A stretch of 64,000 nt of DNA from Jiella pelagia (GTDB lineage Bacteria; Pseudomonadota; Alphaproteobacteria; Rhizobiales; Rhizobiaceae): NCBI RefSeq assembly GCF_026898155.1, contig NZ_CP114029.1:2081001-2145000 (forward strand), written 5' to 3'. Numbering within the stretch: position 1 is the stretch's first letter; each line of letters starts with the position of its first letter. Below the pieces are notes generated by a model. That model saw nothing but the letters and a program-made list of their open reading frames with translations, ran no database searches and was not told where the DNA came from. Of the stretch, positions 37,964 to 48,323 are shown piece by piece. A program made the position numbers and the translations under genes.

Positions 37964-39058
37964 ATGACCACCGCCTCCGACTTCATGGGCGACGTGCCTT
38001 CGGCCGAAGCGCGCCGGGCGCTGAAGCGCGAAAAGCGCCTGATGCGCATCACCCGGGCGACCGGCCCGCTGACGGCGATCGGCCTCGGCTGGATTGTGCC
38101 GATCATGAAGATCGCCGCCGGCGACGATCCCCGCGCCAATCTCAAGGGCCTGTGGCAGGGGCTGGTAGTGCCGCTGCTCGGCATTCTCGCCTTCCTCGCC
38201 GCCTGGGCAGCGCTCGCCCCGCAAGTGCAGACCTCGCTCGGCACGGTGCCCGGCCCTGCCGCGGTCTGGGGCCAGGCCGAAGCGCTCTATGCCGACTACC
38301 AGCGCACCTCGGCCGACAAGGCGGAGTTCTACGAGCGCCAGGAGATCCGCAACCAGAAGCTCGTCGAGGCCGGCCATGCCGACCGGGTGAAGATCCGCGA
38401 CTATACCGGCGCGCCCACTTATCCCGAGCAGATCCTCACCTCGCTGAAGACCGTCTTCCTCGGCTTCGTCCTCGCCACGATCATCGCCGTGCCGGTCGGC
38501 ATCGCCTGCGGCCTCTCCTCGACGGTCAGCGGCGCGCTCAACCCGCTGATCCAGATCTTCAAGCCGGTCTCGCCGCTCGCCTGGCTGCCGATCGTCACGA
38601 TGATCGTTTCGGCGCTCTATGTGAACGCCTCCGACGCCATGCCGAAGTCGATGGTCGTCTCGGCGATCACCGTGATGCTCTGCTCGCTCTGGCCGACGCT
38701 GATCAACACTGCGCTGGGCGTCGCCTCGATCGACAAGGATCTCGTCAATGTCGGCAAGGTGCTGCAGCTGTCGACGACGAAGACCATCACCAAGCTGGTG
38801 CTGCCCTCGGCGATGCCGCTGATCTTCACCGGCCTGCGCCTGTCCCTGGGCGTCGGCTGGATGGTGCTGATTGCCGCCGAGATGCTCGCCCAGAACCCTG
38901 GCCTCGGCAAGTTCGTCTGGGACGAGTTCCAGAACGGCTCGTCGGATTCCCTCGCCCGGATCATCGTCGCGGTCATCACCATCGGCATCGTCGGCTTCGT
39001 CCTCGACCGGATCATGGCCGTGCTGCAGGCCGCCTTCACCTTCTCCGGCACGCGGTGA
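37964..39058 (+). CDS. nrtB: NrtB, nitrate ABC transporter permease
   Basis: A 364-residue inner-membrane permease with a long cytoplasmic head (residues 1-60) and a first membrane helix (about 65-85, LVVPLLGILAFLAAWAALAP). A periplasmic loop follows, then the BPD_transp_1 core with about five helices (about 160-355). The ATPase-contact region is VGKVLQLSTTKTITKLVLPS. Its stop overlaps the start of the ATPase gene by one base, so the two are translationally coupled. The gene is intact. Confidence 0.93.
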   Translation: MTTASDFMGDVPSAEARRALKREKRLMRITRATGPLTAIGLGWIVPIMKIAAGDDPRANLKGLWQGLVVPLLGILAFLAAWAALAPQVQTSLGTVPGPAAVWGQAEALYADYQRTSADKAEFYERQEIRNQKLVEAGHADRVKIRDYTGAPTYPEQILTSLKTVFLGFVLATIIAVPVGIACGLSSTVSGALNPLIQIFKPVSPLAWLPIVTMIVSALYVNASDAMPKSMVVSAITVMLCSLWPTLINTALGVASIDKDLVNVGKVLQLSTTKTITKLVLPSAMPLIFTGLRLSLGVGWMVLIAAEMLAQNPGLGKFVWDEFQNGSSDSLARIIVAVITIGIVGFVLDRIMAVLQAAFTFSGTR

Positions 39059-40857
39059 TGGATATGACCCCGATCATCGAGCTGAAGCAGGCCTGCAAGT
39101 CCTATGGCGAGGGCAAGGACCGCGCCGAGATCCTGAAGGACGTCGATCTTCAGGTTGCGGAAGGCGAATTCGTCGCCATCGTCGGCTTCTCCGGTTCCGG
39201 CAAGACCACGCTGATCTCGCTGCTCGCCGGGCTGATCGCGCCGGATGCCGGCGAGGTCCTGATGAAGGGCAAGCCAGTCACGGGGCCCGGCCCCGAGCGC
39301 GGTGTCGTCTTCCAGTCCTATTCGCTGATGCCCTGGCTGTCGGTGCGCGGCAACGTCGCGCTCGCGGTGGACCAGGTCTTCGCCAAGGCTTCGAAGGCCG
39401 AGCGCAACGCCCGGATCGACAAATACATCGCGATGGTCGGCCTCTCCGATGCCGAGAGCCGCAAGCCGGCCGAACTCTCCGGCGGCATGCGCCAGCGCGT
39501 CTCGGTGGCGCGGGCGCTGGCCATGAGCCCCGAAATCCTCCTCCTCGACGAGCCGCTCTCCGCCCTCGACGCCCTCACCCGGGGAAAGCTCCAGGACGAA
39601 TTCGCCGCGATCAGCCGAATCGAGAAGAAGACCATCGTCCTCATCACCAACGACGTCGACGAGGCGATCCTCCTCGCCGACCGGATCATTCCGCTCGATC
39701 CCGGCCCGCGCGCCTCGCTCGGACCCTCATTCGCCGTCGACCTGCCGCATCCGCGAGAGCGCGGATCGATGAACGGCAACGGGACCTTCAAGCGCCTGCG
39801 CCGCGAGATCACCGGCTATCTCGTCGAAAAGGGCCGCCACGCCAGCGCCGAGGCCGGCGACGCCGTCGCCCTGCCGAACGTCACGCCGATCACCCTCGGC
39901 GCGAAGAAGCGCACCCCCTCGCCGGACCTGCCCAAGGCCTATCTCGACGCCGCCCGTTCGCCGATCGAGCGCGGCTTCGCCGAGTTCTTCGCGGTGCGCA
40001 AGGTCTATCCGACGCCGAAGGGGCCGCTCACCGTCGTCGACGGCTTCGACCTGAAGATGCGCCAGGGCGAGTTCGTCACGCTGATCGGCCATTCGGGCTG
40101 CGGCAAGTCGACGGTGCTGTCGATGGCCGCCGGGCTGACCGACATCTCCTCCGGCGGCATCATCCTCGACGGCCGCGAGGTTTCGGGTGCCGGGCCGGAC
40201 CGCGCCGTGGTGTTCCAGGCGCCGTCACTGATGCCCTGGCTGACCGCCCGCGAAAACGTCGCGCTCGGCGTCGACCGGGTCTATCCGAACGCCGCCCCCG
40301 CCGAGCGCCGCGACGTCGTCGAGCATTATCTCCACCGGGTGGGCCTCGCCGATGCCATGCACCGCCGCGCGGCCGACCTTTCCAACGGCATGAAGCAGCG
40401 GGTCGGCATCGCCCGGGCCTTCGCCTTGTCGCCGAAGCTCCTCCTCCTCGACGAGCCCTTCGGCATGCTGGATTCGCTGACGCGCTGGGAGCTGCAGGAC
40501 GTCCTGATGGACGTCTGGAAGCGCACCCAGGTGACGGCGATCTGCGTCACCCACGACGTCGACGAGGCGATCCTCCTCGCCGACCGGGTGGTGATGATGA
40601 CCAACGGCCCGAAGGCGAAGATCGGCAAGATCATGAGCGTCGATCTTCCCCGGCCGCGCAGCCGCAAGGCGCTGCTGGAGCACCCGGACTACTGGCGCAC
40701 CCGCCAGGAGCTGCTGGACTTCCTTGAAGAATACGAGGGGGGCGCCAGGCCGAACGAGAAAGCTGCGTTAGAAGGCGCGGCCGCAACGGGCGGTGCAAAG
40801 AGCGAGACGGCCGCGGCGCAACCGTCAGCGTCTGCAAAGTCGCAGGAAGCGGCCTGA
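39058..40857 (+). CDS. nrtC: Fused double ATPase of the nitrate transporter (NrtC-NrtD type)
   Basis: A 599-residue protein with two complete ABC domains. Domain 1 (about 5-250) has GFSGSGKT, LSGGMRQR and ILLLDEPLSALDALT. Domain 2 (about 305-545) has GHSGCGKS, LSNGMKQR and LLLLDEPFGMLDSLT. The switch histidine is present in domain 2 (CVTHDVDEA) but is asparagine in domain 1 (LITNDVDEA), so the two ATP sites are unlikely to be equivalent. The C-terminal 50 residues are Ala/Gly/Glu-rich and probably disordered. The cyanobacterial NrtC regulatory substrate-binding domain is absent. The gene overlaps nrtB by one base. Confidence 0.92.
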   Translation: MDMTPIIELKQACKSYGEGKDRAEILKDVDLQVAEGEFVAIVGFSGSGKTTLISLLAGLIAPDAGEVLMKGKPVTGPGPERGVVFQSYSLMPWLSVRGNVALAVDQVFAKASKAERNARIDKYIAMVGLSDAESRKPAELSGGMRQRVSVARALAMSPEILLLDEPLSALDALTRGKLQDEFAAISRIEKKTIVLITNDVDEAILLADRIIPLDPGPRASLGPSFAVDLPHPRERGSMNGNGTFKRLRREITGYLVEKGRHASAEAGDAVALPNVTPITLGAKKRTPSPDLPKAYLDAARSPIERGFAEFFAVRKVYPTPKGPLTVVDGFDLKMRQGEFVTLIGHSGCGKSTVLSMAAGLTDISSGGIILDGREVSGAGPDRAVVFQAPSLMPWLTARENVALGVDRVYPNAAPAERRDVVEHYLHRVGLADAMHRRAADLSNGMKQRVGIARAFALSPKLLLLDEPFGMLDSLTRWELQDVLMDVWKRTQVTAICVTHDVDEAILLADRVVMMTNGPKAKIGKIMSVDLPRPRSRKALLEHPDYWRTRQELLDFLEEYEGGARPNEKAALEGAAATGGAKSETAAAQPSASAKSQEAA

Positions 40858-40912
40858 TGCGCGCCGTCTGTTCCGGTTCCGGCAACGCCCTTCCGTTGGC
40901 GGACGGCCGAGC

Positions 40913-41221
40913 CTATTCCGCGGCCTCTTTCCTGCGGGCGATGACCTCGCGCAGCACGTCGTTCATACGGGCCTCCCAACCCTCGCCGGCCTCGTTCTTG
41001 AAGTGCTCGGCGACGTCGAGATCGATCTCCGCCATGAAGAAGCGACGCGGCGGCAGGGCGACCGGCTCGAAGAAGGACGGCGGCATGACCTCGCGGGCGG
41101 GACGCATGCGGGCCCAATCCTCGTCGGTCAGCGGCGGATTGTCGGGATCGGACAGTGCTGCGGCGGTGATCTCGGCGTCTTCTTCGTCACTGATCGGTTC
41201 TGTCAGCCATGGCCTCTTCAT
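40913..41221 (-). CDS. brnA: BrnA-type antitoxin (module 1)
   Basis: A 102-residue antitoxin of the BrnTA family. The disordered acidic N-terminus contains ITAAALSDPDNPPLTDEDW. The C-terminal ribbon-helix-helix-like DNA-binding part contains 'FFMAEIDLDVAEHFKNEAGE' and MNDVLREVIARRKEA. Such antitoxins bind the BrnT RNase toxin and repress their own promoter. The start lies inside the end of brnT-1 (35-base overlap). It closely resembles the second BrnA 670 bases away, so the two pairs probably arose by duplication or repeated capture. Confidence 0.85.
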   Translation of the reverse strand: MKRPWLTEPISDEEDAEITAAALSDPDNPPLTDEDWARMRPAREVMPPSFFEPVALPPRRFFMAEIDLDVAEHFKNEAGEGWEARMNDVLREVIARRKEAAE

Positions 41222-41501
41222 AGATGAGCCTCTCGCGTTTGTTGGCTTTCCGCAAACTTATGACACGAATGACGTTTCTTCCAGCGGCAGCGTCGACGCG
41301 GCGGGCATAGACGAGAACGTGGAGACGCCCCCTGATCGGGCCCGTCGCGACAAATCTTTCTTCGCCATAATCGAGCCGCTGGTCCGCTTGAATGACGGCG
41401 TTGCTTCGATCGAGAAGGAGTGCGTCGCTGAAATCGATCCCATGCTTGGCGATGTTCGCTGCGCGCTTGGCTTCGTCCCAAGCGTAGAGTTCGCCAGGCA
41501 T
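41187..41501 (-). CDS. brnT: BrnT-type RNase toxin (module 1)
   Basis: A 104-residue toxin of the BrnT family (RelE-like fold, ribosome-independent RNase). The signature start LYAWDEAKRAANIAKHGIDF and the end RVISLRKANKRERLIYEEA are typical. The ATG at 41501 is chosen over an upstream in-frame ATG because it matches the family length. It is transcribed against the nitrate genes and overlaps its antitoxin gene. A GAGCCTC at 41224 is in frame and natural. Confidence 0.87.
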   Translation of the reverse strand: MPGELYAWDEAKRAANIAKHGIDFSDALLLDRSNAVIQADQRLDYGEERFVATGPIRGRLHVLVYARRVDAAAGRNVIRVISLRKANKRERLIYEEAMADRTDQ

Positions 41502-41587
41502 CGCGCCCACCCCAGCACCGCCGCCAATCTGCCGAGAGCTGACGACTTCCACAACCGGTCAGTCTTCTGCGCCGGAGATGCCGGGCC

Positions 41588-41884
41588 CTATTCCGCCGCC
41601 TCGTCCCTGCGCTCTGCGGCCTCGCGCAGGACGTCGCGCATCGCCTCTTCCCAGTCGGCGCCGAACGCCTTCTTGAAGGTCGCGACGGTCTTTTCCGGCA
41701 CGAAGACGGCCCGGGTTTCGGTCAGCCTCTCGAACAGCTCGCGCGGCATCACGTCCCGCGCCGGGCGCATGCGGTCCATCTGCTCGTCGGTCAGCGGCGG
41801 GTTGTCGGGGTCCGACAGGGCCGCCGCGGTGATCGCGGCGTCTTCCTCAGGCGTCGGGCGGATCAGAGGACGTCTTCTTTTCAT
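41588..41884 (-). CDS. brnA: BrnA-type antitoxin (module 2)
   Basis: A 98-residue antitoxin, MKRRRPLIRPTPEEDAAITA followed by AALSDPDNPPLTDEQ. The C-terminal part FKKAFGADWEEAMRDVLREA is the DNA-binding end. It shares the same N-terminal block with the antitoxin of module 1 but differs in the middle. The start at 41884 gives the usual length. It overlaps the end of its toxin gene by 38 bases. Confidence 0.85.
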   Translation of the reverse strand: MKRRRPLIRPTPEEDAAITAAALSDPDNPPLTDEQMDRMRPARDVMPRELFERLTETRAVFVPEKTVATFKKAFGADWEEAMRDVLREAAERRDEAAE

Positions 41885-42146
41885 AGCGCAAGACCTCGCG
41901 ATCATTTGCCTTTCTGAGACTTATAACGCGCACCGTCTCGCCTCGATAGGTGAAGACCATCACGTACAGGCGGTCCTCCACTTCGGCGCGGGCAATAAGA
42001 CGGACCTCGCCGTAGCTCCGTCGATCATCAACCTCGATATCCGCGGCATCGAGATCGATCCGACGCGCCAGCGCAAAATCGACGCCGTGCTTGGCGAGAT
42101 TCGCCCGCCGCTTCGTCTCGTCCCAGTCGAAGACTTCGCCCGCCAT
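41847..42146 (-). CDS. brnT: BrnT-type RNase toxin (module 2)
   Basis: A 99-residue BrnT toxin, 'MAGEVFDWDETKRRANLAKH' at the N-terminus and TVRVISLRKANDREVLRYEK at the end. It is the promoter-proximal gene of the four. Its upstream region (42147-42228) is shared with the divergent nirB, so binding of the BrnA/BrnT complex there could also affect nirB. Cognate pairing between the two modules cannot be read from sequence. Confidence 0.87.
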   Translation of the reverse strand: MAGEVFDWDETKRRANLAKHGVDFALARRIDLDAADIEVDDRRSYGEVRLIARAEVEDRLYVMVFTYRGETVRVISLRKANDREVLRYEKKTSSDPPDA

Positions 42147-42228
42147 CGCCCCCGCCCCGGTTCGGCTTACGCCACCTTAAGTGGCGCGGCAGCCAACGAC
42201 AATCGCCTGAACCATGGAGCCTTCGCCC

Positions 42229-44684
42229 ATGCCTGAGAAACTCGTCGTCATCGGCAACGGCATGGCCCCCGGCCGTGCCCTGGAACGCCTCTTCGAACAG
42301 GCCCCCGGCCAGTACGAGGTGACGATCTTCAACGCCGAGCCGCGCGTCAACTACAACCGGCTGATGCTCTCCCCGGTGCTGTCCGGCGAAAAGACCTATG
42401 CGGAGATCGTCACCCATGACGACGCCTGGTACGCGGCGCACGGCGTCACGCTCCACAAGGGCAAGCGGGTCGAGGCGATCGACCGGGCGGCAAAGACCGT
42501 CACCGCGGCCGACGGCACCACGGCGCCCTACGACAAGCTGATCGTCGCCACCGGCTCGAACCCCTTCATCGTTCCGATCCCCGGCTCCACCCTTCCCGGC
42601 GTCCTCACCTATCGCGACCTCGACGACGTCGAGAAGATGCTGGAGGCGGCGAAGAGCGGCGGCCGCGCCGTGGTCATCGGCGGCGGGCTGCTCGGTCTCG
42701 AAGCCGCCGCTGGCCTGAAGCTGCGCGGCATGGACGTCACGGTCCTCCATCTCATGCCGACGCTGATGGAGCGCCAGCTCGATCCGGCCGCCGGCTTCCT
42801 CCTCGAACGCTCCCTGAAGGCGCGCGGCATCGACGTCGTCACCAAGGCGAACACCCACGCCATTCTCGGCGAGGACAAGGTCGAGGGCGTCAGGCTCGAC
42901 GACGGCACGGTGATCGACGCTAAGATCGTCGTCATGGCCGTCGGCATCCGGCCATCCACCAATCTCGCGAAACAGGCTGGACTCGACGTCGGGCGCGGCA
43001 TCAGGGTCGGCGACGACATGCGCACCTCCGACCCCGACATCTTCGCCCTCGGGGAGTGCGTGGAACATCGCGGCATGTGCTACGGCCTCGTCGCGCCGCT
43101 CTACGAAATGGCCGAGGTGGTGGCCGCGCAGCTCTGCGGCCCCTGCGAAAACGCCTATCTCGGCTCGGTCACCTCGACCAAGCTGAAGGTCACCGGCATC
43201 GACCTGTTCTCCGCCGGCGACTTCGCGGAAGGCGACGACCGCGAGGAGATCGTGCTGCGCGATGCCTCGGCCGGCGTCTACAAGCGCCTCGTCATCAAGG
43301 ACGATGCGATCATCGGCGCGGTGCTGTATGGCGAGACGGCGGACGGCGCCTGGTTCTTCGACCTGATGAAGAAGAAGACCAGCGTGTCGCAGATGCGCGA
43401 GACGCTGATATTCGGCCAGTCCTATCAGGGAGGCGCCCCCCTGGACCCTATGGCGGCCGTTGCAGCCTTGCCGGATGATGCGGAAATCTGCGGCTGCAAC
43501 GGCGTGTGCAAAGGAAAGATCACCGGGGCGATCACGGCCAAGGGCCTGACCTCCCTCGACGCGGTGCGCGCCCACACCAAGGCCTCGTCCTCCTGCGGCA
43601 CCTGCACCGGCCTCGTCGAGCAGCTGATGGCGCTGACGCTGGGCGAGGCTTTCAATCCGCAGGCCGTCAAGCCGATGTGCGGCTGCACCGATCTCGGCCA
43701 TGCCGACGTCCGCCGGCTGATCGTCGCCAAGGCGCTGAAGTCGATCCCCGAGGTCATGCAGGAGGCTCGAATGGAAGACCTCCTGCGGCTGCGCCAAGTG
43801 CCGGCCGGCGCTGAACTACTATCTCCTCGCCGACTGGCCCGGAGAATATGAGGACGACAAGCAGTCACGCTTCATCAACGAGCGCGTCCACGCCAACATC
43901 CAGAAGGACGGCACCTATTCGGTGGTGCCGCGCATGTGGGGCGGCATGACGACGTCGCAGGAGGCTCAGGGCGATCGCCGACGTCGTCGACAAGTTCCAG
44001 ATCCCCGCGGTCAAGTGCACCGGCGGCCAGCGCATCGACATGCTCGGGGTGAAGAAGGAGGACCTGCCGGCCGTCTGGGCCGATCTCAATGCCGCCGGCA
44101 TGGTCTCGGGCGCCGCCTACGGCAAGGCGCTGCGCACCGTGAAGACCTGCGTCGGCACCGACTGGTGCCGCTTCGGGACGCAGGATTCCACCGGCCTCGG
44201 CATCAGGATCGAGCGCTTCATGTGGGGCTCCTGGACGCCCGCCAAGGTGAAGATGGCCGTCTCCGGCTGCCCCCGCAACTGCGCCGAAGCGACCTGCAAG
44301 GACGTCGGCGTCATCTGCACCGACGCCGGCTACGAGATTCACTTTGCCGGCGCCGCCGGCCTCGACATCAAGCCGACGGAAGTCCTGACCCACGTGAAGA
44401 CCGAAGAGGAGGCGCTGGAGACGATCGTCGCCCTCACACAGCTCTACCGCGAGCAGGGCCATTATCTCGAGCGCATGTACAAATGGCTGAAGCGGGTCGG
44501 CATGGAATCGATCAGGGCGGCGATCGTCGACGATCCGGGCAAGCGGCGGCATTATTTCGACCGCTTCGTCTTCAGCCAGCAATTCTCCCAGCGCGACCCC
44601 TGGGCGGACCGCGCCTCGGGCGGCGTCGCCCGCCACGAATTCGAGCCGATGGCGGCGATCGGCTTCCAGCAGGCCGCCGAATGA
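42229..44684 (+). CDS. nirB: NirB, assimilatory NADH-nitrite reductase large subunit (two GAGNCTC interruptions)
   Basis: NirB reduces nitrite to ammonium with NADH, FAD, iron-sulfur clusters and siroheme. Corrected length is 817 residues, normal. Domains are FAD/NAD-binding (about 1-310), BFD-like [2Fe-2S] region (CGCNGVCKGK, CGTC, CGCTDLG; about 415-520), ferredoxin-like half (about 550-620), and a siroheme/4Fe-4S domain with CVGTDWC and CPRNC. The frame is broken at 43762-43768 (correction gives VMQELEWKTSCGCAKCRPAL) and at 43961-43967 (gives MTTSQELRAIADVVDKFQIP). The ATG at 42229 has GGAG upstream; ATG 42214 is an alternative. It overlaps nirD by 4 bases. Confidence 0.93.
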
Positions 44685-45037
44685 TGACCAGTTCCTGGCA
44701 CAGGATCGGCCTCGTCACCGACATTCCCCGCCGCGGCGCCCGTTGCGTCGTGACGCCTATCGGCCGGATCGCCATCTTCCGCACCGCCGAGGACCGGATC
44801 TTCGCCACCGAGGACCGCTGCCCCCACAAGGGCGGACCGTTGTCCCAAGGGATCGTCCACGACGCCTCGGTCACCTGCCCGCTCCACAACGCGGTGATCT
44901 CGCTGACCAGCGGCGAGATGCGAGGGCCGGACGAGGGCCGGGTCCGGGTGTTTTCCGTCCGGGTCGATCCGCTGACCGAGGTCATTGAGCTTTCGCTCGC
45001 CGATGACGTGGCGGCGATGTGCGAAGCGGCGGAATAG
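44681..45037 (+). CDS. nirD: NirD, nitrite reductase small subunit
   Basis: A 118-residue Rieske-type protein that partners NirB in the cytosol. Both ligand pairs of a true Rieske [2Fe-2S] cluster are present, CPHKGGPL and CPLHNAV. That is notable because some NirD proteins have lost them. The start ATGATG overlaps the end of nirB by 4 bases, giving coupled, roughly equal synthesis. Confidence 0.92.
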   Translation: MMTSSWHRIGLVTDIPRRGARCVVTPIGRIAIFRTAEDRIFATEDRCPHKGGPLSQGIVHDASVTCPLHNAVISLTSGEMRGPDEGRVRVFSVRVDPLTEVIELSLADDVAAMCEAAE

Positions 45038-45074
45038 CGACCCCGCAATCGCCGCAGCAACAAGGACACCTTGC

Positions 45075-47833
45075 ATGGACGCCGCCCCGACGGAAAAATC
45101 CGTTCGCACCACCTGCGCCTATTGTGGTGTCGGCTGCGGCGTCATGGCGACGCCGCGCGAGGACGGCAGCGTCGCCATCGCCGGCGATCCGGAGCATCCG
45201 GCCAATTTCGGCCGGCTGTGCTCCAAGGGCTCGGCGCTCGGCGAGACGCTGGGGCTGGAAAGCCGGCTGCTTCATCCCCTGCATCACGGCGTGCGGACCG
45301 ACTGGGACACCGCCCTCGACCTCGTGGCGGACCGTTTCGCCAGGACCATCGCCGAGCATGGGCCGGATTCCGTCGCCTTCTACGTCTCCGGCCAACTCCT
45401 GACGGAGGACTACTACGTCGCCAACAAGCTGATGAAGGGCTTTGTCGGCTCGGCCAACATCGACACGAACTCCCGCCTCTGCATGGCCTCCTCCGTCGCC
45501 GGCCATCGCCGCGCCTTCGGCTCGGACACGGTGCCGGGCACCTATGAGGACCTGGAGCCTCGCCGACCTCGTCGTCCTCGTCGGCTCCAACCTCGCCTGG
45601 TGCCATCCGGTCGTCTATCAGCGCCTCGCCGCCGCCAGGGCCGCGCGCCCATCGATGAAGGTCGTGCTGATCGATCCCCGCCGCACGCCGACGGCCGACA
45701 TCGCCGACCTGCATTTGCCCATCGCCAGCGATGGGGACACAGCCTTGTTTGCCGGCTTACTTCGGCATCTCGCCAATGTCGGCGCGATCGACCGCGCCTA
45801 TGTCGCAGGCCACACGTCGGACCTCGACGCCGCTCTCGACGCCTCCGCCGGCCTCGACGTCCCCGCCGTCGCCGCCGCGACCGGCCTCGATCCCACCGCG
45901 ATCCGGCGCTTCTACGAGTCTCTTCGCCGCCACGCAAAAGACCGTCACCGTCTACAGCCAGGGCGTCAACCAGTCGGTCTGCGGCACCGACAAGGTCAAC
46001 GCCATCATCAACGTGCATCTGGCCACCGGACGGATCGGCCGGCCCGGCATGGGCCCCTTCTCGATCACCGGCCAGCCCAACGCCATGGGCGGGCGCGAGG
46101 TCGGCGGCATGGCCAACATGCTGGCCGCCCACATGGGACTGGAGGACGAGACCCACCGCGACATCGTCCGCCGCTTCTGGACCGCGCCGAGGCTCGCCGA
46201 CAGACCGGGCCTGAAGGCGGTCGAGATGTTCGACGCGGTGGCTTCTGGCACGGTCAAGGCGATCTGGATCATCGGCACCAATCCGGTCGTCTCGATGCCC
46301 GATGCCGACAAGGTGGCGCGGGCGCTCGCCGCCTGCCCCTTCGTCGCCGTCTCCGACGTCGTCGCCCGCAATGATACCCTGAAATATGCCCATGTCGCCC
46401 TGCCCGCCGCCGCCTGGGGCGAGAAGGACGGCACCGTCACCAATTCCGAACGCCGCATCTCGCGCCAGCGCGCCTTCCTGCCGCTCCCCGGCGAGGCGCG
46501 GCCCGACTGGTGGATCATCTGCGAGGTCGCACGGCGCATGGGCTTTGCGGAAGCCTTCGACCATTCCGGCCCCGCCGCGATCTTCGCCGAACACGCAAGG
46601 CTTTCAGCCTTCGAGAATGCCGGTTCGCGGGATTTCGACATCGGCAGCCTCGCCGGTCTCGATGCCTCTGGCTACGGTGCGCTGAACCCCGTGCAGTGGC
46701 CAAAGCCGGCCGGCAAGGTCGAAGGCACCGCCGTTTCCACGCCTGGCGCCGCCAATGGGATTGCCGAGGACACCCGCTTCTTCGCCGATGGCGGCTTCTT
46801 TCACGCCGACGGCCGCGCTCGCTTCGTGCCGACGCCGGCAGTGCGTCGGATTGTGGGCGACGGCGTCGCAGACGGTCCGGCAACGACCAGGACCGGCAAT
46901 GAAATGGGCGGGCAAAGCCTCCTCCTCAACACCGGCAGGGTGCGCGATCACTGGCACACCATGACCCGCACCGGGCTTTCGGCGCGCCTCTCGGCCCATA
47001 TCGCCGAGCCCTATGTGGAAATCCATCCCGAGGATGCCGCCCGCCTGGGGCTCACTGATGCCGATCTCGCCACCGTGTCATCGCCTCGAGGCGCAGTGGT
47101 CGTCCGGGTGCTGATCAGCGACCGGCAGCGCCCGGGGTCGGTCTTCGTGCCGATGCACTGGACCGGCGAAACCGCCTCCAGCGGCCGCATCGGCGCCGTC
47201 GTCGCGCCGTCGACCGATCCGGTCTCCGGCCAGCCGGGGCTGAAAGCGTCACGCGTCGAAGTCCGCCGCTTTCCCGCAGCATGGTATGGCTTCGCGGTCA
47301 CGGCAAAGCGGCCGGACACCGCCGGTCACGACTATTTCGCCCTCGCACGGGCCGATGCCGGCTGGCGCCTCGAACTCGCCGGGCTTGCGCCCCTCGCCGA
47401 TCCCGCAGCGCTTGCCGAGCGCCTTTCCGGCATCCCGCAAGCGGCGATCCTCGCCTATCACGACGCCAGGAGCGGCACCCATCGCTTCGCCGCTTTCGAT
47501 GGCGAGCGCCTCGTCGCCGCGCTTTATCTCTGCCGCCAGCCCGTCGCCGTCTCGCGAGCCTGGGCCGCCACCCGCCTCACGCAGACCCATCCGCCGCGCG
47601 AGCGCTACCGGCTGCTCGCCGGCCGCGGTGGCGCCGACCGGCCGGATCCGGGAGCGATTGTGTGTTCCTGCTTTTCCATCGGCGTCAACGAGATCGCCGC
47701 GGCCGTCGTCTCCGGCAGGGCCATCGGTGTCGAAGACGTCGGCAGGCTGCTGAAGGCCGGCACGAACTGCGGCTCCTGCCGCAGCGAGATCCGGACGGTC
47801 GTCGATGGGGTCAGGCTCGAACGCTCCGCGTAA
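45075..47833 (+). CDS. nasA: NasA, assimilatory nitrate reductase catalytic subunit (two GAGNCTC interruptions)
   Basis: NasA reduces nitrate to nitrite with a molybdenum bis-MGD cofactor. Corrected length is about 918 residues. The N-terminal 4Fe-4S motif is TTCAYCGVGCGVMAT with a fourth Cys in RLCSKGSALGET. The molybdopterin domain follows (to about 490), then the MGD-binding domain (about 640-760). A C-terminal BFD-like [2Fe-2S] domain (CSCFSIGVNEI and CGSC, about 855-905) takes electrons. There is no Tat signal, so it is cytosolic. Breaks occur at 45555-45561 (gives YEDLELADLVVLVGSN) and 45916-45922 (extra T; gives RRFYELFAATQKTVTVYSQG). It follows nirD; no siroheme-synthase (cysG/cobA-type) gene follows. 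Confidence 0.93.
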
Positions 47834-47954
47834 CGGACACAGCGCGACAACGCCCTGCGGACGACGCCGACCAGGCGCCGTCTGTCTCGCCGCCTCGCTT
47901 CAGCGCCGATTCACACCGTGAACGGCCTGTTCAGCCCGCAGAACCCACCCAGTC

Positions 47955-48323
47955 TCAGGCGATCGCCGAGCGCCGCGGCTCGGAATCCTCGCGCAGACCG
48001 TCGCGCTGCTCCATCTTTTCGGCGTGATCCAGCTCCGCCTCGGCTTCCTCCAGCGAGAGCCGCGCGGCGTTGATCTGGACCTTCAGGTCCTTGGCCGAAT
48101 TCTGCAGATTGTCGCGCCTGAGGCGTGCCGCCTTGGCGAAGGTCGAATAGGCGAAATGATTGATGTCGGTGATCCCCGACTTTTTTTCCTCATTGAGGAT
48201 CTGCGCATCCAGCTCCCCTGCCATCCGCGAAAAATCCTGCAGCATGAGCTCGAGCTGTTCGACCTGGCGGCGCTTCTCCAGAACCTTAAAGCGCGTCAGG
48301 CGCACCATATTGTCGCGTTTCAT
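47955..48323 (-). CDS. fliJ: FliJ-like flagellar export chaperone
   Basis: A 122-residue, almost entirely coiled-coil protein: FKVLEKRRQVEQLELMLQDF, then 'LRRDNLQNSAKDLKVQINAA'. Size and heptad pattern fit FliJ, the stalk protein of the flagellar type III export ATPase FliI. The start at 48323 fits the family; the open frame upstream is not coding. It is divergent from ctrA and shares its regulatory region, which suits the known CtrA control of flagellar genes. One uninterrupted GAGCTC lies at 48246. No fliI is present in the window. Confidence 0.75.
   Translation of the reverse strand: MKRDNMVRLTRFKVLEKRRQVEQLELMLQDFSRMAGELDAQILNEEKKSGITDINHFAYSTFAKAARLRRDNLQNSAKDLKVQINAARLSLEEAEAELDHAEKMEQRDGLREDSEPRRSAIA

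Noticed and set aside
42028..43797. 589-codon minus-strand frame opposite nirB
   Set aside because: Antisense shadow of a clearly recognisable nitrite reductase.
45075..47833. Dissimilatory (Nap/Nar) nitrate reductase
   Set aside because: No Tat signal, no narGHI/napAB partners, and a C-terminal BFD-type domain with nirBD upstream indicate assimilation.
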